NCBI GenBank assembly: GCA_024509875.1
Contig: JAMPIV010012170.1
Span: forward strand, 26,133-90,132
DNA length: 64,000 nucleotides
Origin: Oreohelix idahoensis
Lineage: Eukaryota > Mollusca > Gastropoda > Stylommatophora > Oreohelicidae
Reading direction: 5' to 3'
The number at the start of each line of letters is the position of its first letter. Within the stretch, counting starts at the first letter, position 1. Below, one piece after another: positions 47,251 through 57,721 of the stretch. Both the position numbers and the translations under genes were made by a program. Under the pieces are notes generated by a model, which saw only the letters and a program-made list of their open reading frames with translations, searched no databases and was not told the DNA's origin.

Positions 47251-47928
47251 GGGACGCAAAGATTAAAGGTTAATCCTAAGGGACAACAGGAACCTTATCA
47301 CCCCCCAGTTTGTGAGGATGTTATTTGTAATGGGGTCACCATAAGGTGCCTTTATGATACAGGTTTGGATTATGATTCAGTTGTGAAGTCTAGCCTAGTG
47401 GACCCAAGTCAGTATACCACAGAAACAGTGGAAATACAAGGGGCGACTAAGGACATACCACTCATGACACTTCCCATCGCAAGGATAACGGTGAAAACTC
47501 GCTATGTGGAAGGAGAAATCAGAGCAGCAGTGATAGATGAACCAATCTACCCTCTGATATTGGGGTGTAGATACGTCTTCTTGGGGAATCCCGAGAAACC
47601 TGTGATCATGGCGACAGTGCAGACCAGGTCACAGAAGAAGGAGGAAGAAGGTGAACCTATAAACGCTCATCCAGAGGAGATGAGGAAGGCGCAGGCTGAG
47701 GATAGGACACTCAAGCCCTGTTTTAAAAAATTGCCCAAATGCCACACACCTCCGAGCAAGGGGGAATATTTCATGAAGAACAAACTCTTATACAGGAAGG
47801 CCGGAACTGGAACAAATGGTCACAACCAGCTGGTTCTTCCCATTGCATATAGAGAGAAAGTGATGGAACTCGGACATGCAATCCCCTTCGTGGTCACATG
47901 GGGATCAGCGCCACAGGACAGCGTATAG
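47152..47928 (+). CDS. pol: nucleocapsid knuckle, protease and integrase start (element B)
   Basis: Residues count from 47152. CCHC knuckle at 8-21 (RNA binding), then an aspartic protease with the DTG active site at 69-71 (CLYDTGLDY) and the later hydrophobic ILGCRYVF equivalent of the second protease motif at about 136-143. After about 160 the sequence (RTLKPCFKKLPKCH, LLYRKAG) is the integrase N-terminal extension, followed by the first histidine of the HHCC finger (VMELGHA). The frame then breaks at about 47893, next to CTTCGTGGTCACATGG, exactly within the zinc finger; one lost G explains it. Protease matures the polyprotein. Confidence 0.85.
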   Translation: MNQGKRWCKWCKKDNHNTEFCRRKPSNIAAMKSGTQRLKVNPKGQQEPYHPPVCEDVICNGVTIRCLYDTGLDYDSVVKSSLVDPSQYTTETVEIQGATKDIPLMTLPIARITVKTRYVEGEIRAAVIDEPIYPLILGCRYVFLGNPEKPVIMATVQTRSQKKEEEGEPINAHPEEMRKAQAEDRTLKPCFKKLPKCHTPPSKGEYFMKNKLLYRKAGTGTNGHNQLVLPIAYREKVMELGHAIPFVVTWGSAPQDSV

Positions 47929-49820
47929 CTTGTCATTACTTCTGGCCAGGGATAACGGAGGATATAAAAAGATATGTCAAATCCTGCCCAGAATGTCAAA
48001 GGGTAGCTCCAAAGCACTGGACTGCCCCTGCAACTCTAGGGGAAATGCCCATAGTGGGAACACCTTTTGAGAGGGTTGCAGTGGATATTGTAGGACCTCT
48101 CACTCGGACCAAGAGGAGGAACAGTTACATCCTTACTCTGGTGGACACTTGTTCTATGTGGGGAGAGGCGGTAGCCCTGCCATCAATTGATTCAAAACAT
48201 GTAGCAGAGGCACTACTTACAATATTTACCCGATTAGGATTCCCGCATCAAATCTTGACGGATAATGGTTCTCAGTTCAAGGGGAAACTAACGGAAGAAG
48301 TTTTTAAGCTATTTCAAGCCAGGCACTTTCATTGTAGTCCGTACCATCCACAAGGGAACGGCCAGGTAGAGAGGTTCAATGGGACTCTCATTTCTATCCT
48401 GAGAAAGCTGGCACACGAAAAACCGGATCTGTGGGATCAATTCCTGCCCGCCGCATTGTTTGCGTACCGGGAGGTACCACATAGTTCAACCGGGATGGCT
48501 CCCGCAACTCTGCTATTTGGGAGGCCAATAAAAGGTCCATTAGAGGCGCTATTAAGGACCTGGACAGATGAGAAGGCGGAAGAGACTGTTACCTCATCGT
48601 ATCAATATGTGAACGAACTGACCACTCGTTTGAAAGCTGGATGGAAACTGGCAAATGATAATTTGAAACAAGCCAGGAAGAAACATGCAGCATATTTTAA
48701 TAGGAAGGCAAAGGACAGGGAACTGGCAGTCGGAGAGAAGGTGCTGCTTCTACTACCGGGAAGCCAGAATAAATTACAAATTGGTTGGCAAGGTCCATAT
48801 ACGGTTCTAGAGAAGGTGTCTAGAACAAACTATAAAATTGACAAAAAGGGGAAGGAAAAAGTTTATCATGTAAACCTGTTAAAGAAGTATCTGGACAGAC
48901 CACTCCAGGAAAGCACCCCCTTATTGACCTTGGCTATTGCAACCCAGATGCAAAAAGAACCACTCACCTCACATGAATACCCATTACATCCTTGTGAAAC
49001 AGCAGCACAGGTAAAAGTCAGTAAGCACCTGACTAAAAACCAGAGGGAGAGAGTTCAACAAGTTCTGGAGGAACATACAGATGTATTAACAGATAAACCA
49101 GGCCATACAAATTTGCTACAGTATGACATGAAACTGGTAGACTCAAACCCAATCTGTATGAGAGCCTATTCTATTCCGTTCGCGAAGGAGAAGGCATTAA
49201 AGGAAGAAATAGATTATTTATTGAAGGAGGGGATTATTTCGCACAGTGAATCATCTTTTAGTTCTAGTGTCGTTTTGTTGAGGAAACCGTCTGGGGAACA
49301 CAGACTGTGCATAGATTACAGGAAACTGAATGCTGTCACAGAAGGACAAGTGGATCCATTACCAGACACAAAACAGCTATTTGCCAGACTGAACAAGGCA
49401 AAATACTTTTCAAAGGTGGATCTTAGTAAAGGCTATTACCAGATCCCAGTGAAGCCTGAAGTGAGACCTTATTTGGCTTTTAGCACTTCGGATGGACATT
49501 ATGAATTCAATATGCTACCATTCGGACTGAAAAATGCTCCGAGTGTGTTTTCAAGGATGATGCGAAAATTGTTGGACCCCCTGAATAACCCATGTATCAC
49601 AAATTTCATGGATGATACTCTCGTCGCCACCGAGACATTTGAAGAACACATTGAAGCTCTGGAGATGTTGTTTGATAGACTTCGGGAGGCGAACTTAACT
49701 GCTAGGCCAACAAAATGTTGTATTGGATGCAAAGAGTTGGAATTCTTGGGGCACACTGTATATCAGGGTAATATGACCCCTGATCCTAAGAACTTGGAAA
49801 AAACTGCAGAGAGCACCTAG
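47898..49820 (+). CDS. pol: integrase and reverse transcriptase of element B
   Basis: 640 residues. The start is artificial: the frame continues the interrupted integrase. HHCC cysteines C30/C33 (SCPEC); catalytic D63 (AVDIVGP), D122 (LTDNGSQF) and E158 (GQVERFN), giving a D,D35E spacing; GPY/F module WQGPYTV at 298-304. RT follows at about 410-620 with LCIDYRKLN (470), KVDLSKGYYQIP (508), LPFGLKNAPSVF and FMDD (570-573); the first residue of the usual YxDD box is F. The order integrase then RT is the Gmr1 hallmark. The frame ends at 49820 beside an A-rich run, in the connection to RNase H. Confidence 0.92.
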   Translation: MGISATGQRIACHYFWPGITEDIKRYVKSCPECQRVAPKHWTAPATLGEMPIVGTPFERVAVDIVGPLTRTKRRNSYILTLVDTCSMWGEAVALPSIDSKHVAEALLTIFTRLGFPHQILTDNGSQFKGKLTEEVFKLFQARHFHCSPYHPQGNGQVERFNGTLISILRKLAHEKPDLWDQFLPAALFAYREVPHSSTGMAPATLLFGRPIKGPLEALLRTWTDEKAEETVTSSYQYVNELTTRLKAGWKLANDNLKQARKKHAAYFNRKAKDRELAVGEKVLLLLPGSQNKLQIGWQGPYTVLEKVSRTNYKIDKKGKEKVYHVNLLKKYLDRPLQESTPLLTLAIATQMQKEPLTSHEYPLHPCETAAQVKVSKHLTKNQRERVQQVLEEHTDVLTDKPGHTNLLQYDMKLVDSNPICMRAYSIPFAKEKALKEEIDYLLKEGIISHSESSFSSSVVLLRKPSGEHRLCIDYRKLNAVTEGQVDPLPDTKQLFARLNKAKYFSKVDLSKGYYQIPVKPEVRPYLAFSTSDGHYEFNMLPFGLKNAPSVFSRMMRKLLDPLNNPCITNFMDDTLVATETFEEHIEALEMLFDRLREANLTARPTKCCIGCKELEFLGHTVYQGNMTPDPKNLEKTAEST

Positions 49821-49843
49821 GCCGCAAACCAAAAAAAAGGGAC

Positions 49844-50434
49844 GTGCGATCATTCGTGTCGTTATGCGGATTTTATCAGAAATACATCAAAAATTTTAAC
49901 GCCATTTGTGCTCCTCTGACTGATCTGACTCGCAAGGGACTTCCAGATAAAATTATTTGGACTGCACAATGTGAATTAGCGTTCCAAGAGTTAAAGGAAA
50001 AACTCACTAGCAAGCCTATTCTCAAACTGCCTGATTTGACACAGGACTTTGTCTTAAGAACCGATGCAAGTAATGGGGGACTAGGAGGGGCTTTGTTGCA
50101 AAGATCATCTTCACCTGATGGGGAACTTAAACCAGTCGCTTATGCAAGCCGCAAATTGAATAAGGCGGAACAAGGATACTCCACAAGCGAAAAAGAATGT
50201 TTAGCATTAATCTGGGCAATAAAGAAGTTTCAAATCTATCTGTATGGTAGGACATTTGTGGTGGAGACGGATCATCAGCCTCTCGTGTTCTTGTCTCAGG
50301 CTAAGCATGAAAACGCAAGATTGCTGAGGTGGTCTTTATTGCTTCAACCTTATCAGTTTAGTATCCAATATATCCCAGGCAAATTGAATGTCGGTGCAGA
50401 TTTCCTCAGTCGGCACCCCTGTGATCAAAATTAG
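49844..50434 (+). CDS. pol: RT connection and RNase H of element B
   Basis: 196 residues in another frame after a break in the A run at about 49832-49840. It starts in the RT thumb/connection (SLCGFYQKYIKNF, PLTDLTRKG, typical Gypsy wording), then RNase H with acidic residues in LRTDASNGGLGG, SEKECLALIWAIK, VETDHQPLVFL and VGADFLSRHP. It ends at a natural stop after RHPCDQN. Roughly 87 bp remain before the 3' LTR. Confidence 0.9.
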   Translation: MRSFVSLCGFYQKYIKNFNAICAPLTDLTRKGLPDKIIWTAQCELAFQELKEKLTSKPILKLPDLTQDFVLRTDASNGGLGGALLQRSSSPDGELKPVAYASRKLNKAEQGYSTSEKECLALIWAIKKFQIYLYGRTFVVETDHQPLVFLSQAKHENARLLRWSLLLQPYQFSIQYIPGKLNVGADFLSRHPCDQN

Positions 50435-50504
50435 AGTAATGGCAGACGGGAGGAGTAATTTTACCTATGTGTATCGCTGGTTTTGGAACTTGCCATAGGC
50501 ATGT

Positions 50505-50521
50505 TTTCAGGTGGGGAGATG
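50505..50521 (+). promoter_or_regulatory. polypurine tract of element B
   Basis: AGGTGGGGAGATG directly before the 3' LTR start TGTAGTG; expected primer for plus-strand DNA synthesis. Confidence 0.6.
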
Positions 50522-50729
50522 TGTAGTGAAATTGACAGAGATACAACGGTAAAATTCCTCCAAGGATAACATTTAAGGATAAAAACATAATGCGTAGGCT
50601 GCTGATGTACATGATCGCCTAGACCGCGGGTCATCATCCCCATAAAATTGACTTGCTAGACCGGAGGGGAACGGAGGGTCAAAAAGGAAAAAAATATGAC
50701 TGGAAAGGCTAAAGAGACGCAATTGGGGG

Positions 50730-50765
<36 letters not shown>

Positions 50766-52404
50766 GGACGCAATTGGGGGGGGGGTGGGGGGGGGGGGGG
50801 GGGTGGATGAAAGTAAAAAAATTGGAAATGGATGAAAGTAAAAAAAATTCAAGTCCCCCCCAAATTGACACGAGGTACGGAATTGGACGTTTTGCGATAC
50901 CAAGCGCTTGATTTGAATTTGAGCGGAAGAACGCAGATGTCTGAAAAAAATTACAAAAATTAAAAAGTAAATTTTTCTTAATATTAATGTTAGGAATATA
51001 AAAATTAGCTGGCCAGATGGCCTATTCTGAGCAGTGAACGAATATGGTCTTAATTTTACAGACGGATAGATAATATTGAAAATAATGACAAAAGACAGTG
51101 TAGTTTACATCAGCCACAGACTGCATTGAATCTAACATATCGTTATTTGCACACAAAAACACGACCTTGGACACAGATGTTCAAATTTACTTGGCATAGA
51201 AGTGAAGGGACATTGGTGGTAGCTGTGTCTAAATATAACTTTTTACAACAAAAATTTGAAGGGGAGAGAACGGTTGGGTCAAAAATCGAGCACAATTTTG
51301 TAGAAACACAAGTAGAGACGGACAGACTAACAGATAACCATCCATACGTGACTGAAGCTTGACTGAAATGACTTTAGTGAGGAAATTTGAAATTAAAAAT
51401 AAACCTCGGCAGTGATTGGCCACAGACAATCATATCATTAGCGCTCAGAGCGCATTTGGGGGTCATTCTTCAATAATTGTTCAGTGTTAGACACAGATTT
51501 TAAAGTGTGGTGTTTTCCCATATGAAAGACAGTGAGTTAAATTTAGGGACGCCATCCTATAGCCAGCAGCTCAGCTGAGTTTTGCTAGCACTTCTGTGTT
51601 AATTATTCATAATCTGAGCTGCGAGTTTCTGTCGTCAACGAAGAAGTATCTATTCGGGTGGTGATTTACACAAGTGTATCTGTGCAGTCCTCGTGACAGA
51701 GACCACCATTAGTGCCCGCCAGCACGGAGAGGTGGGACCGCCTGATTTCAGCACCAGAGCTACAAATACCAGATGAGTGAGCCTCTGGTCTGCTGGATAT
51801 TCACCAACCCCATTTAGTTGCAGATACCCCATAAAAATTCCCACCATTTTCTGGACATTGTGTAGTCAATATAGACAGGTGTGTGATGAGACCACCCCAA
51901 CAGCACAGACAATAAATATCCTCCCTAGTAGCTGACTACCAGAACATTTTAATAAAACTAACTATTCTAGTACGTAAATATGTACACCTTTGCATTTATT
52001 ATGTAACATTCCATGCATAATTTTCATAAATTTTAAATCCTTCTTTTAAAACAAGTTCTGGTCAAAATAAAACTTGATCCAGAACAAATAAATGTAATAT
52101 AATTATATCAAAAACTTTACACCCGTGAGTTAGTTCAGTGTATTTTAACACTTGTTAATCTTATTAGTCTTGTTAAATATCTATGGGTATATTTATAACT
52201 ATCACACCACAGTACACATCATTACCCTAGACACATCACGTAGCTACATTCAATAAAAAAAATTAAGTGTGAGGTCGTAGTGGTAGCAAGAAAGGCCTTC
52301 TGACAATTCTCCATTACATTTTATCTCAGGAGCCTTCACAGCTGGCCTCATACAATTTACATGTAGTACCATCATCATCATACAATACCATCAATACCAC
52401 TACA
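50522..52404 (+). repeat. element B 3' LTR
   Basis: 1883 bp, ends CACTACA. Co-linear with the 5' LTR but with a cluster of differences at about 51628-51790 and a greatly expanded, duplicated G-rich tract at 50725-50803. Confidence 0.9.
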
Positions 52405-52557
52405 GACCCTATTTTTTTTTAAATCCCTGGTTATACTCCTGGGAGAAAAAAAAATAAAAAAAACAAGATGCGCGATAACAGCTGGGAACAAAATAGATAT
52501 AGAACGTGACTGAAGAGTCACTGTTTATTTTTAAATGTTTTTATCCTCACTTTTATG

Positions 52558-53010
52558 CATCGTATGAAGAAGTCAGTACTATTATATGGCTCTGAAACAT
52601 GGAGAACAACAAAGACAACAACCAAAAAAGGTACAGACTTTCATAAATGGGTGCTTGCGTAGAATAGAAGGATTAAAATGGTAGGACAAGGTTACCAACG
52701 TAGAAGTGATGACAAGAACTAGACAAGTGCTAGTTGAACAAGAGATGAGAAGAAGACGATGGCGATGGATAGGACACACACTGAGGAAACCTGTTGATAG
52801 CATTACAAGGCAGTCCTTGTTCTGGAACCCCCTGGCCAAGAGAGGCAGAGGTAGACCATGAAGCACATGGAGAAGAGAGCTGGAAACAGAGGTGAAAATG
52901 GTGAGGAGAACGAGGAAAGAACTTGCGATGATGGCACGTGACAGGAGGACTTGGCATGTGTTTGTTGAAGGGCTATGCTCCTTTGGGAGTGGAGGGTTAT
53001 GATGATGATG
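52558..53010 (+). mobile_element. LINE 3' end (HTLRKP family), best copy
   Basis: Encodes, with a few stops, LLYGSETWRTTKTTT, then RRRRWRWIGHTLRKP, SITRQSLFWNPLAKRGRGRP and ARDRRTWHVFVEGLC before a stop and an (ATG)n tail at 52997-53016. This YGxExW ... WIGHxLR ... RGRP ... W order is the usual C-terminus of endonuclease-RT LINEs. Other copies: 8740-9650, 23420-23990 (minus), 35510-35778. 5'-truncated. Confidence 0.7.
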
Positions 53011-53024
53011 ATGATGTATGCATC

Positions 53025-53097
<73 letters not shown>

Positions 53098-53133
53098 AAA
53101 TATATATAATATATATAAAATATATATATATAT
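53025..53133 (+). repeat. (TA)n microsatellite
   Basis: About 105 bp of TA with ATTTAAAAT-type interruptions near the 3' end. Confidence 0.95.
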
Positions 53134-53389
53134 GGAATAATTGCTAAACAGTAAGCAATAACTGAAGTTTGACAAAGATTTTGTTGTTGTTGCTAAATAC
53201 CAGCAAAAAAATACATAAATAAAATAGTCAATAAAGTGACGTTACAGGAGACAACAAAACTTTCTGCCACCCTTCTCTTCCCCTACTCCCCCCCACCCCC
53301 TTTCCCATGAAACCACGTGTTATGCAGACCGGATCTTATGCTGAGCAGTAATATTAATGTGATATAGCATTTTAAAAACAAATGTCTAT

Positions 53390-53716
53390 GTTAGAGAGAA
53401 GATAAACACCTATGCAGGCCACCAAGAACCACTTTTGTCAATAGTGAAACGTCGAAAGCTTGCCTGGTTTGGGCATGTAACTCGTCATGACTCCCTTTCG
53501 AAAACGATCCTTCAGGGAACAGTCGAAGGTAAACGGAGAAGAGGAAGGCAGAGAAAATCCTGGGCTGATAACATCAAAGAATGGGCAGGACACGGTTTTT
53601 CCACACTTGTACGCATTGCTGAGGATAGAGAGCAGTGGAGGACCCTGTCTGCTGATGCTTCCACCATGGCACCCCTACGACCCATGACGGGTTACGGGCT
53701 GAGATGATGATGATAG
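53390..53716 (+). pseudogene. LINE C-terminal fragment (second family)
   Basis: The frame 53435-53707 gives VKRRKLAWFGHVTRHDSLSK, LQGTVEGKRRRGRQRKSW, NIKEWAGHG, AEDREQWRTLSADAS and a stop, then an (ATG)n tail at 53704-53716. It is a well-preserved C-terminal tail of an endonuclease-RT LINE, a different family from the HTLRKP and RTE copies. RT and endonuclease are missing (5' truncation). Function of the tail unknown; no host gene implied. Confidence 0.75.
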
Positions 53717-53814
53717 CATTTTAGGTCATAAAATGATAGTTAATTTTCTTTATTTTAAAGTTGGACAGAAGAAATAATAGTTTAAAAATAGGAGGTGACC
53801 TTTCAGTGACCCTG

Positions 53815-54009
53815 TAGATCAGGGTTTCTTACTTAACCTGTGGTCTGTAGATCAGGGTTTGTTACTTAACCTGTGGTCTGTAGATCAGGGTTTGTTACTT
53901 AACCTGTGGTCTGTAGATCAGGGTTTGTTACTTAACCTGTGGTCTGTAGATCAGGGTTTGTTACTTAACCTGTGGTCTGTAGATCAGGGTTTGTTACTTA
54001 ACCTGTGGT
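53815..54009 (+). repeat. 33-bp minisatellite from MITE tip
   Basis: Six copies of a 33-bp unit containing GTAGATCAGGGTTTGTTACT and TAACCTGTGGTCT, nearly identical. The unit spans the target flank (GTAGAT) plus the first 27 bp of the MITE. The open frame encoding LLNLWSVDQG repeats is only a consequence of 33 being divisible by 3. Confidence 0.9.
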
Positions 54010-54223
54010 CCACGGATCCCTTGGGGGTCCATGAACGGATTCTAAGAGTCTGTGTACATAACCTAAAATTTAAAATCTAATGTTTTGTTTTTTCATTAAG
54101 CCTTTATGTACACTTTTGTTTTTCAAGAACGGGTCCACAGCCTTCCTTCATCGGATAATAAAAGGAGTCCATAGCCTTCATCGGACAATAAAAGGGGTCC
54201 ATGGCACACAAAAATACACCCTG
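53820..54223. mobile_element. hAT MITE with amplified left end
   Basis: It starts CAGGGTTTCTTACTTAACCT and ends ACACCCTG. The flanks CTGTAGAT (53812-53819) and CTATAGAG (54224-54231) agree at 6 of 8. The interior (GGGGGTCCATGAACGGATTC, ATAACCTAAAATTTAAAA, GGGGTCCATGG) matches 1347-1496. The left terminus together with the flank is tandemly repeated (next entry). Confidence 0.65.
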
Positions 54224-54307
54224 CTATAGAGGGATGCAAAATTTAATGGATTCAACAGAATGTGGCACTCCATACGGAAACCTAGATGCGGAAAAAATAT
54301 AGCACCT

Positions 54308-54984
<677 letters not shown>

Positions 54985-54991
54985 ATCAAGC

Positions 54992-55038
54992 AATTTGTAA
55001 AAAGCGACCAAAGAGGGCTTTGCACAGGAAACCTAATT
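54992..55038 (+). repeat. left remnant of 47-bp minisatellite
   Basis: Reads AATTTGTAAAAAGCGACCAA then AGAGGGCTTTGCACAGGAAA and CCTAATT, one unit of the array found at 57722-58157. The last bases, ACCTAATT (55031-55038), also follow the LINE at 57722-57729. Confidence 0.65.
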
Positions 55039-55222
55039 CATCATCATGTGACGTATTCTTTCCAGAACGTTGTCTCCGTTACAGCTGCTCTGAACGCATC
55101 ACGATTCTGGGCAAGTCGACCTGCATCAGCCAAAGACAAGTTCAGACTCTCTGTGATATCCTGGGTCCACCGTCGTCTAGGTCGACCCCTTCCCCTTTTT
55201 CCAGAGACCATGCCTTCCATCA

Positions 55223-56302
55223 CTATTTTTTCCAGACTATTGTCTTTTTATATGACCGAAAAATTTCAGCTTCCTTATTGCGATGGTATTTAGGAGCCAA
55301 TGTTCCTGTACGTTTTGTGAGTGCAGTACTTCTCTGTTGGTCTTTTTTTTCTGTCCAGGGTATTCTCAACATCCTTCTGTAGCATTTCATTTCGAATGAC
55401 GTAACCTTTTTCGCAACTGTTTTATTGAGTGTCCAAGTCTCGCAGCCGTATGTTGCTACTGGGAATATACATGCTCTGATCAGTAGTAACTTTGTTTCTT
55501 TGCTTGTGCCTTGCCATAGGTTTTTCATCTGTATTAGTTTATGTGAAGCAATTGCAAGTCTTCTTTTAATTCCTACTGCCCAGTCGCCAGAGTTGTTGAT
55601 GATTGATCCTAAGTATTCGAATTCATTAACACTTTCCAGTTCTTCGTTATCAATTTCAATTTCTGGTTTGTTCTTTACTTTGTCTGTTGTCAATACTTTG
55701 GTCTTCTTGGTGTTTAGGTATAGATTCTGGGCCTCGCTATGTTTTTTGGTGGACGGAATTAATTGTTCAAGTCCTGGGTTGGTCGATAGGAGGACTGTGT
55801 CGTCAGCATATCTGATTTCTGGGATCTGGTACCCGCCGATGTTAAATGAGTCAAACTCTGTGTGTTCTTGGTCATCTCTTACGTTTCTCATGATATTCTC
55901 GGCATAAATGTTAAACAGGTAAGGGGAAAGGGTACAGCCTTGTCTTACTCCTTTCTGTACTTCAAACCATTCTGATGTTTCCCCCTCTATTCTTATGGCT
56001 GCCTGTTGTTCTTGGTACAGCAGTGCGATGAGTTGTATACGGTGGTTTGGAAATCCCATATTTTCCATAATAGCCCATAACTGCTGATGTTGTACACAGT
56101 CGAAAGCTTTGGTGTAATCAATGAAACAAGTATGTAGGTCAACGTTGAATTCTCTACACTTTTCTATGATGATCCTCATGTTGATTATATGATCTCTAGT
56201 GCCTCTACCTGGTCGAAAACCCGCATGTACTTTGTTTATTTCTGTTTCTAGCTTTTGTTGCATTCTTTTCATTATGATTTGTAATAGTACCCCCCCCCCC
56301 AC
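55223..56302 (-). pseudogene. LINE reverse transcriptase
   Basis: Reads from about 56285: IIMKRMQQKLETEINKVHAG, FRPGRGTRDHI, motif A CFIDYTKAFDCVQHQQLW, motif B GVRQGCTLSPYLFNIYAE, motif C IRYADDTVLL, then EFEYLGSIINNSGDW and YGCETWTLNKT. Reverse transcriptase of an endonuclease-RT LINE, distinct from the RTE at 25 kb. The endonuclease is absent. The frame shifts near 55250; the remainder of the C-terminal tail (RGRPRRRW-type, about 55210-55150) follows in another frame. The first codons in the poly-C run are not part of the protein. Confidence 0.85.
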
Positions 56303-56314
56303 CCCCCCCCCCCC
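56290..56314 (+). repeat. poly-C run at LINE-mariner junction
   Basis: About 24 C with one A, between the TA at 56288-56289 and the mariner inverted repeat. Confidence 0.9.
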
Positions 56315-56318
56315 TGTT

Positions 56319-57619
56319 CACAAAGTTCCGGGACTCATTTTTAAAAAAATTGAATAAGTAGACTTACATACTAGTTGGTTCTATCTCCTTCAAAGTAGTT
56401 CCCTTGTGAGTGTACACACTTATTCCAACGTTCCTGCCACTGAAGGAAGCACCTCTGGTAGTCACTTTGTGGAATAGCCCTCATTTGTCTCGTCGCGTTG
56501 GCTTGAATCTGCTCAATGTCATCGAATCTACGACCTTTCATTGTTTTCTTAAGTTGCGGGAACAAGAAAAAGTCACACGGAGCAAGATCGGGTGAGTATG
56601 GAGGATACGGTAGCAATGGAATGTTGTGTTTCGTCAAAAATGCGTTTGTGGTGACAGACCTGTGTGCAGGTGCATTGTCATGATGAACAAGCCAATTGCC
56701 TGTGCGCCACTTCTCAGGTCGATGTCTGCGCACAGCGTCGCGGAGGCGTTGCAGGACTGTTTTGTAGAATTCAGCATTGACACTCTGTCCTATAGGGACG
56801 TATTCATGATGCACCAGGCCATCGTTGTCGAAAAACGCTATTAACATGGTCTTGACGTTGGACTTGACCTGTCGTGCCTTCTTCGGCCGAGGAGATGATT
56901 GCGTTTGCCACTGGGAGGACATTTGCTTTGTTTCCGGGTCATATCCGTACACCCAGCTTTCATCACCATTTATTATCGAGGACTTGAAATTTGTGTCGTT
57001 TTTTGCTATCTCAAGGGGGTCAGTGCAAATGGACAACCGATCGTCCTTCTGGTCCTCAGTCTGATGGCGTGGCACGAGTTTCGCTGACACCTGTCTCATG
57101 TGCAAATCTTCAGTTACGATTTTATGGCACGTACCAATTGATATGGCAATATCATCAGCAACCTCTCTGATAGTCAAACGTCGGTCAGCGCGTATCATTT
57201 CTTGCACACGTGCTACGAACTTGTCGGTGTGGAGGTGGAGGGTCTCCCTTGACGGGGGCCATCTTCAAAGGATCGGAGTCCACTTTTGAAATGGGAATAC
57301 CACTCAAATGTTTTAGATCTAGTTAAACAGGACTCTCCGAAAGCTGTTTGCAACATTTCGAGAGTTTCGGAACCCGTTTTTCCTAGACGAAAGCAGAAAT
57401 CAGTGCACACACGTTGTTGAATTGTTCCGTCCATTTTTGAAATGCGACGAGCACTACTAGGTCACATCCGCTTATACGCTACCACACAGCGCATGCGCAA
57501 AATTACAAACTTCAGGTTTGGTACATATAGTAGCACGTGGTTGACACGTGCACTGTGTTAATATCACCTAGCTCCGTATAACGGTTTTCCGGATAAAAAA
57601 TGAGTCCCGGAACTTTGTG
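56319..57619 (-). mobile_element. mariner DNA transposon, nearly complete
   Basis: 1.3 kb with perfect 24-bp terminal inverted repeats (CACAAAGTTCCGGGACTCAT plus TTTT on the left; the complement ends at 57619). TA follows on the right; on the left TA occurs at 56288, separated from the repeat by a poly-C expansion. It interrupts the LINE RT between SHASKI and IIMKRM. Encodes a mariner transposase with one frame break. Confidence 0.88.
56371..57434 (-). pseudogene. mariner transposase (D,D34D), one frameshift
   Basis: Cut-and-paste transposase of about 345 residues, the normal mariner length. The N-terminal helix-turn-helix part is open at 57434-57213 (LGKTGSETLEMLQTAFGES, WYSHFKSG, GRPSTST); a single indel at about 57213 moves the frame. 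The catalytic part is 57207-56371. Catalytic residues: D in NGDESWVYGYD, D in VHHDNAPAHRS and D in LAPCDFFLF, with 34 residues between the last two: the mariner D,D34D triad is intact. The YSPDLAPCDF box is typical, and VSAKLVPRHQT corresponds to the WVPHEL-type motif. It would be intact but for the frame break. Confidence 0.9.
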
Positions 57620-57721
57620 TATTTTGCTGGCATGGCTTATAAGAGCTACAGTTCTGTAGTTTGTGCACAGTTTCAGGTTGCCCTTTTTTGGCAAGGGTAT
57701 GTAAATTGATCTTTTCTATTT

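Larger units (their letters stand above)
44049..52404 (+). mobile_element. Gmr1-like Ty3/Gypsy LTR element B
   Basis: An 8.4-kb element with 1.8-1.9 kb LTRs bounded by TGTAGTG / CACTACA, a tRNA-Pro-like primer site, gag with coiled coil, SCAN-like segment and CCHC knuckle, then protease, integrase, RT and RNase H in that order, and a purine tract before the 3' LTR. Integrase before RT places it with Gmr1-like elements; the sequence is clearly a different lineage from element A. Three frame breaks (about 46935, 47893, 49815) interrupt it. The flanks CGATA and GACCC do not form a target duplication. No env frame: RNase H ends about 87 bp before the LTR. Confidence 0.9.
55039..57721 (-). mobile_element. 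5'-truncated LINE carrying a mariner
   Basis: A minus-strand LINE flanked by ACCTAATT on both sides (55031-55038 and 57722-57729), inside a 47-bp minisatellite. The 3' tail is (ATG)n (CATCATCATG on the plus strand at 55039). Removing the mariner (56319-57619) and its poly-C neighbour leaves about 1.35 kb from the RT start to the 3' end. At 57690-57625 the minus strand encodes TNYRTVALISHASKI, which leads directly into the RT on the other side of the mariner. Confidence 0.75.

Noticed and set aside
50573..50911. Proline- and glycine-rich proteins in the element B 3' LTR
   Set aside because: Translations of the expanded G-rich tract.
53859..54080. Leucine-rich repeat-like protein (LLNLWSVDQG units)
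   Set aside because: Follows from the 33-bp minisatellite being a multiple of three; derived from a non-coding MITE end.
56410..57289. Plus-strand frames across the mariner
   Set aside because: Antisense shadows of the transposase.
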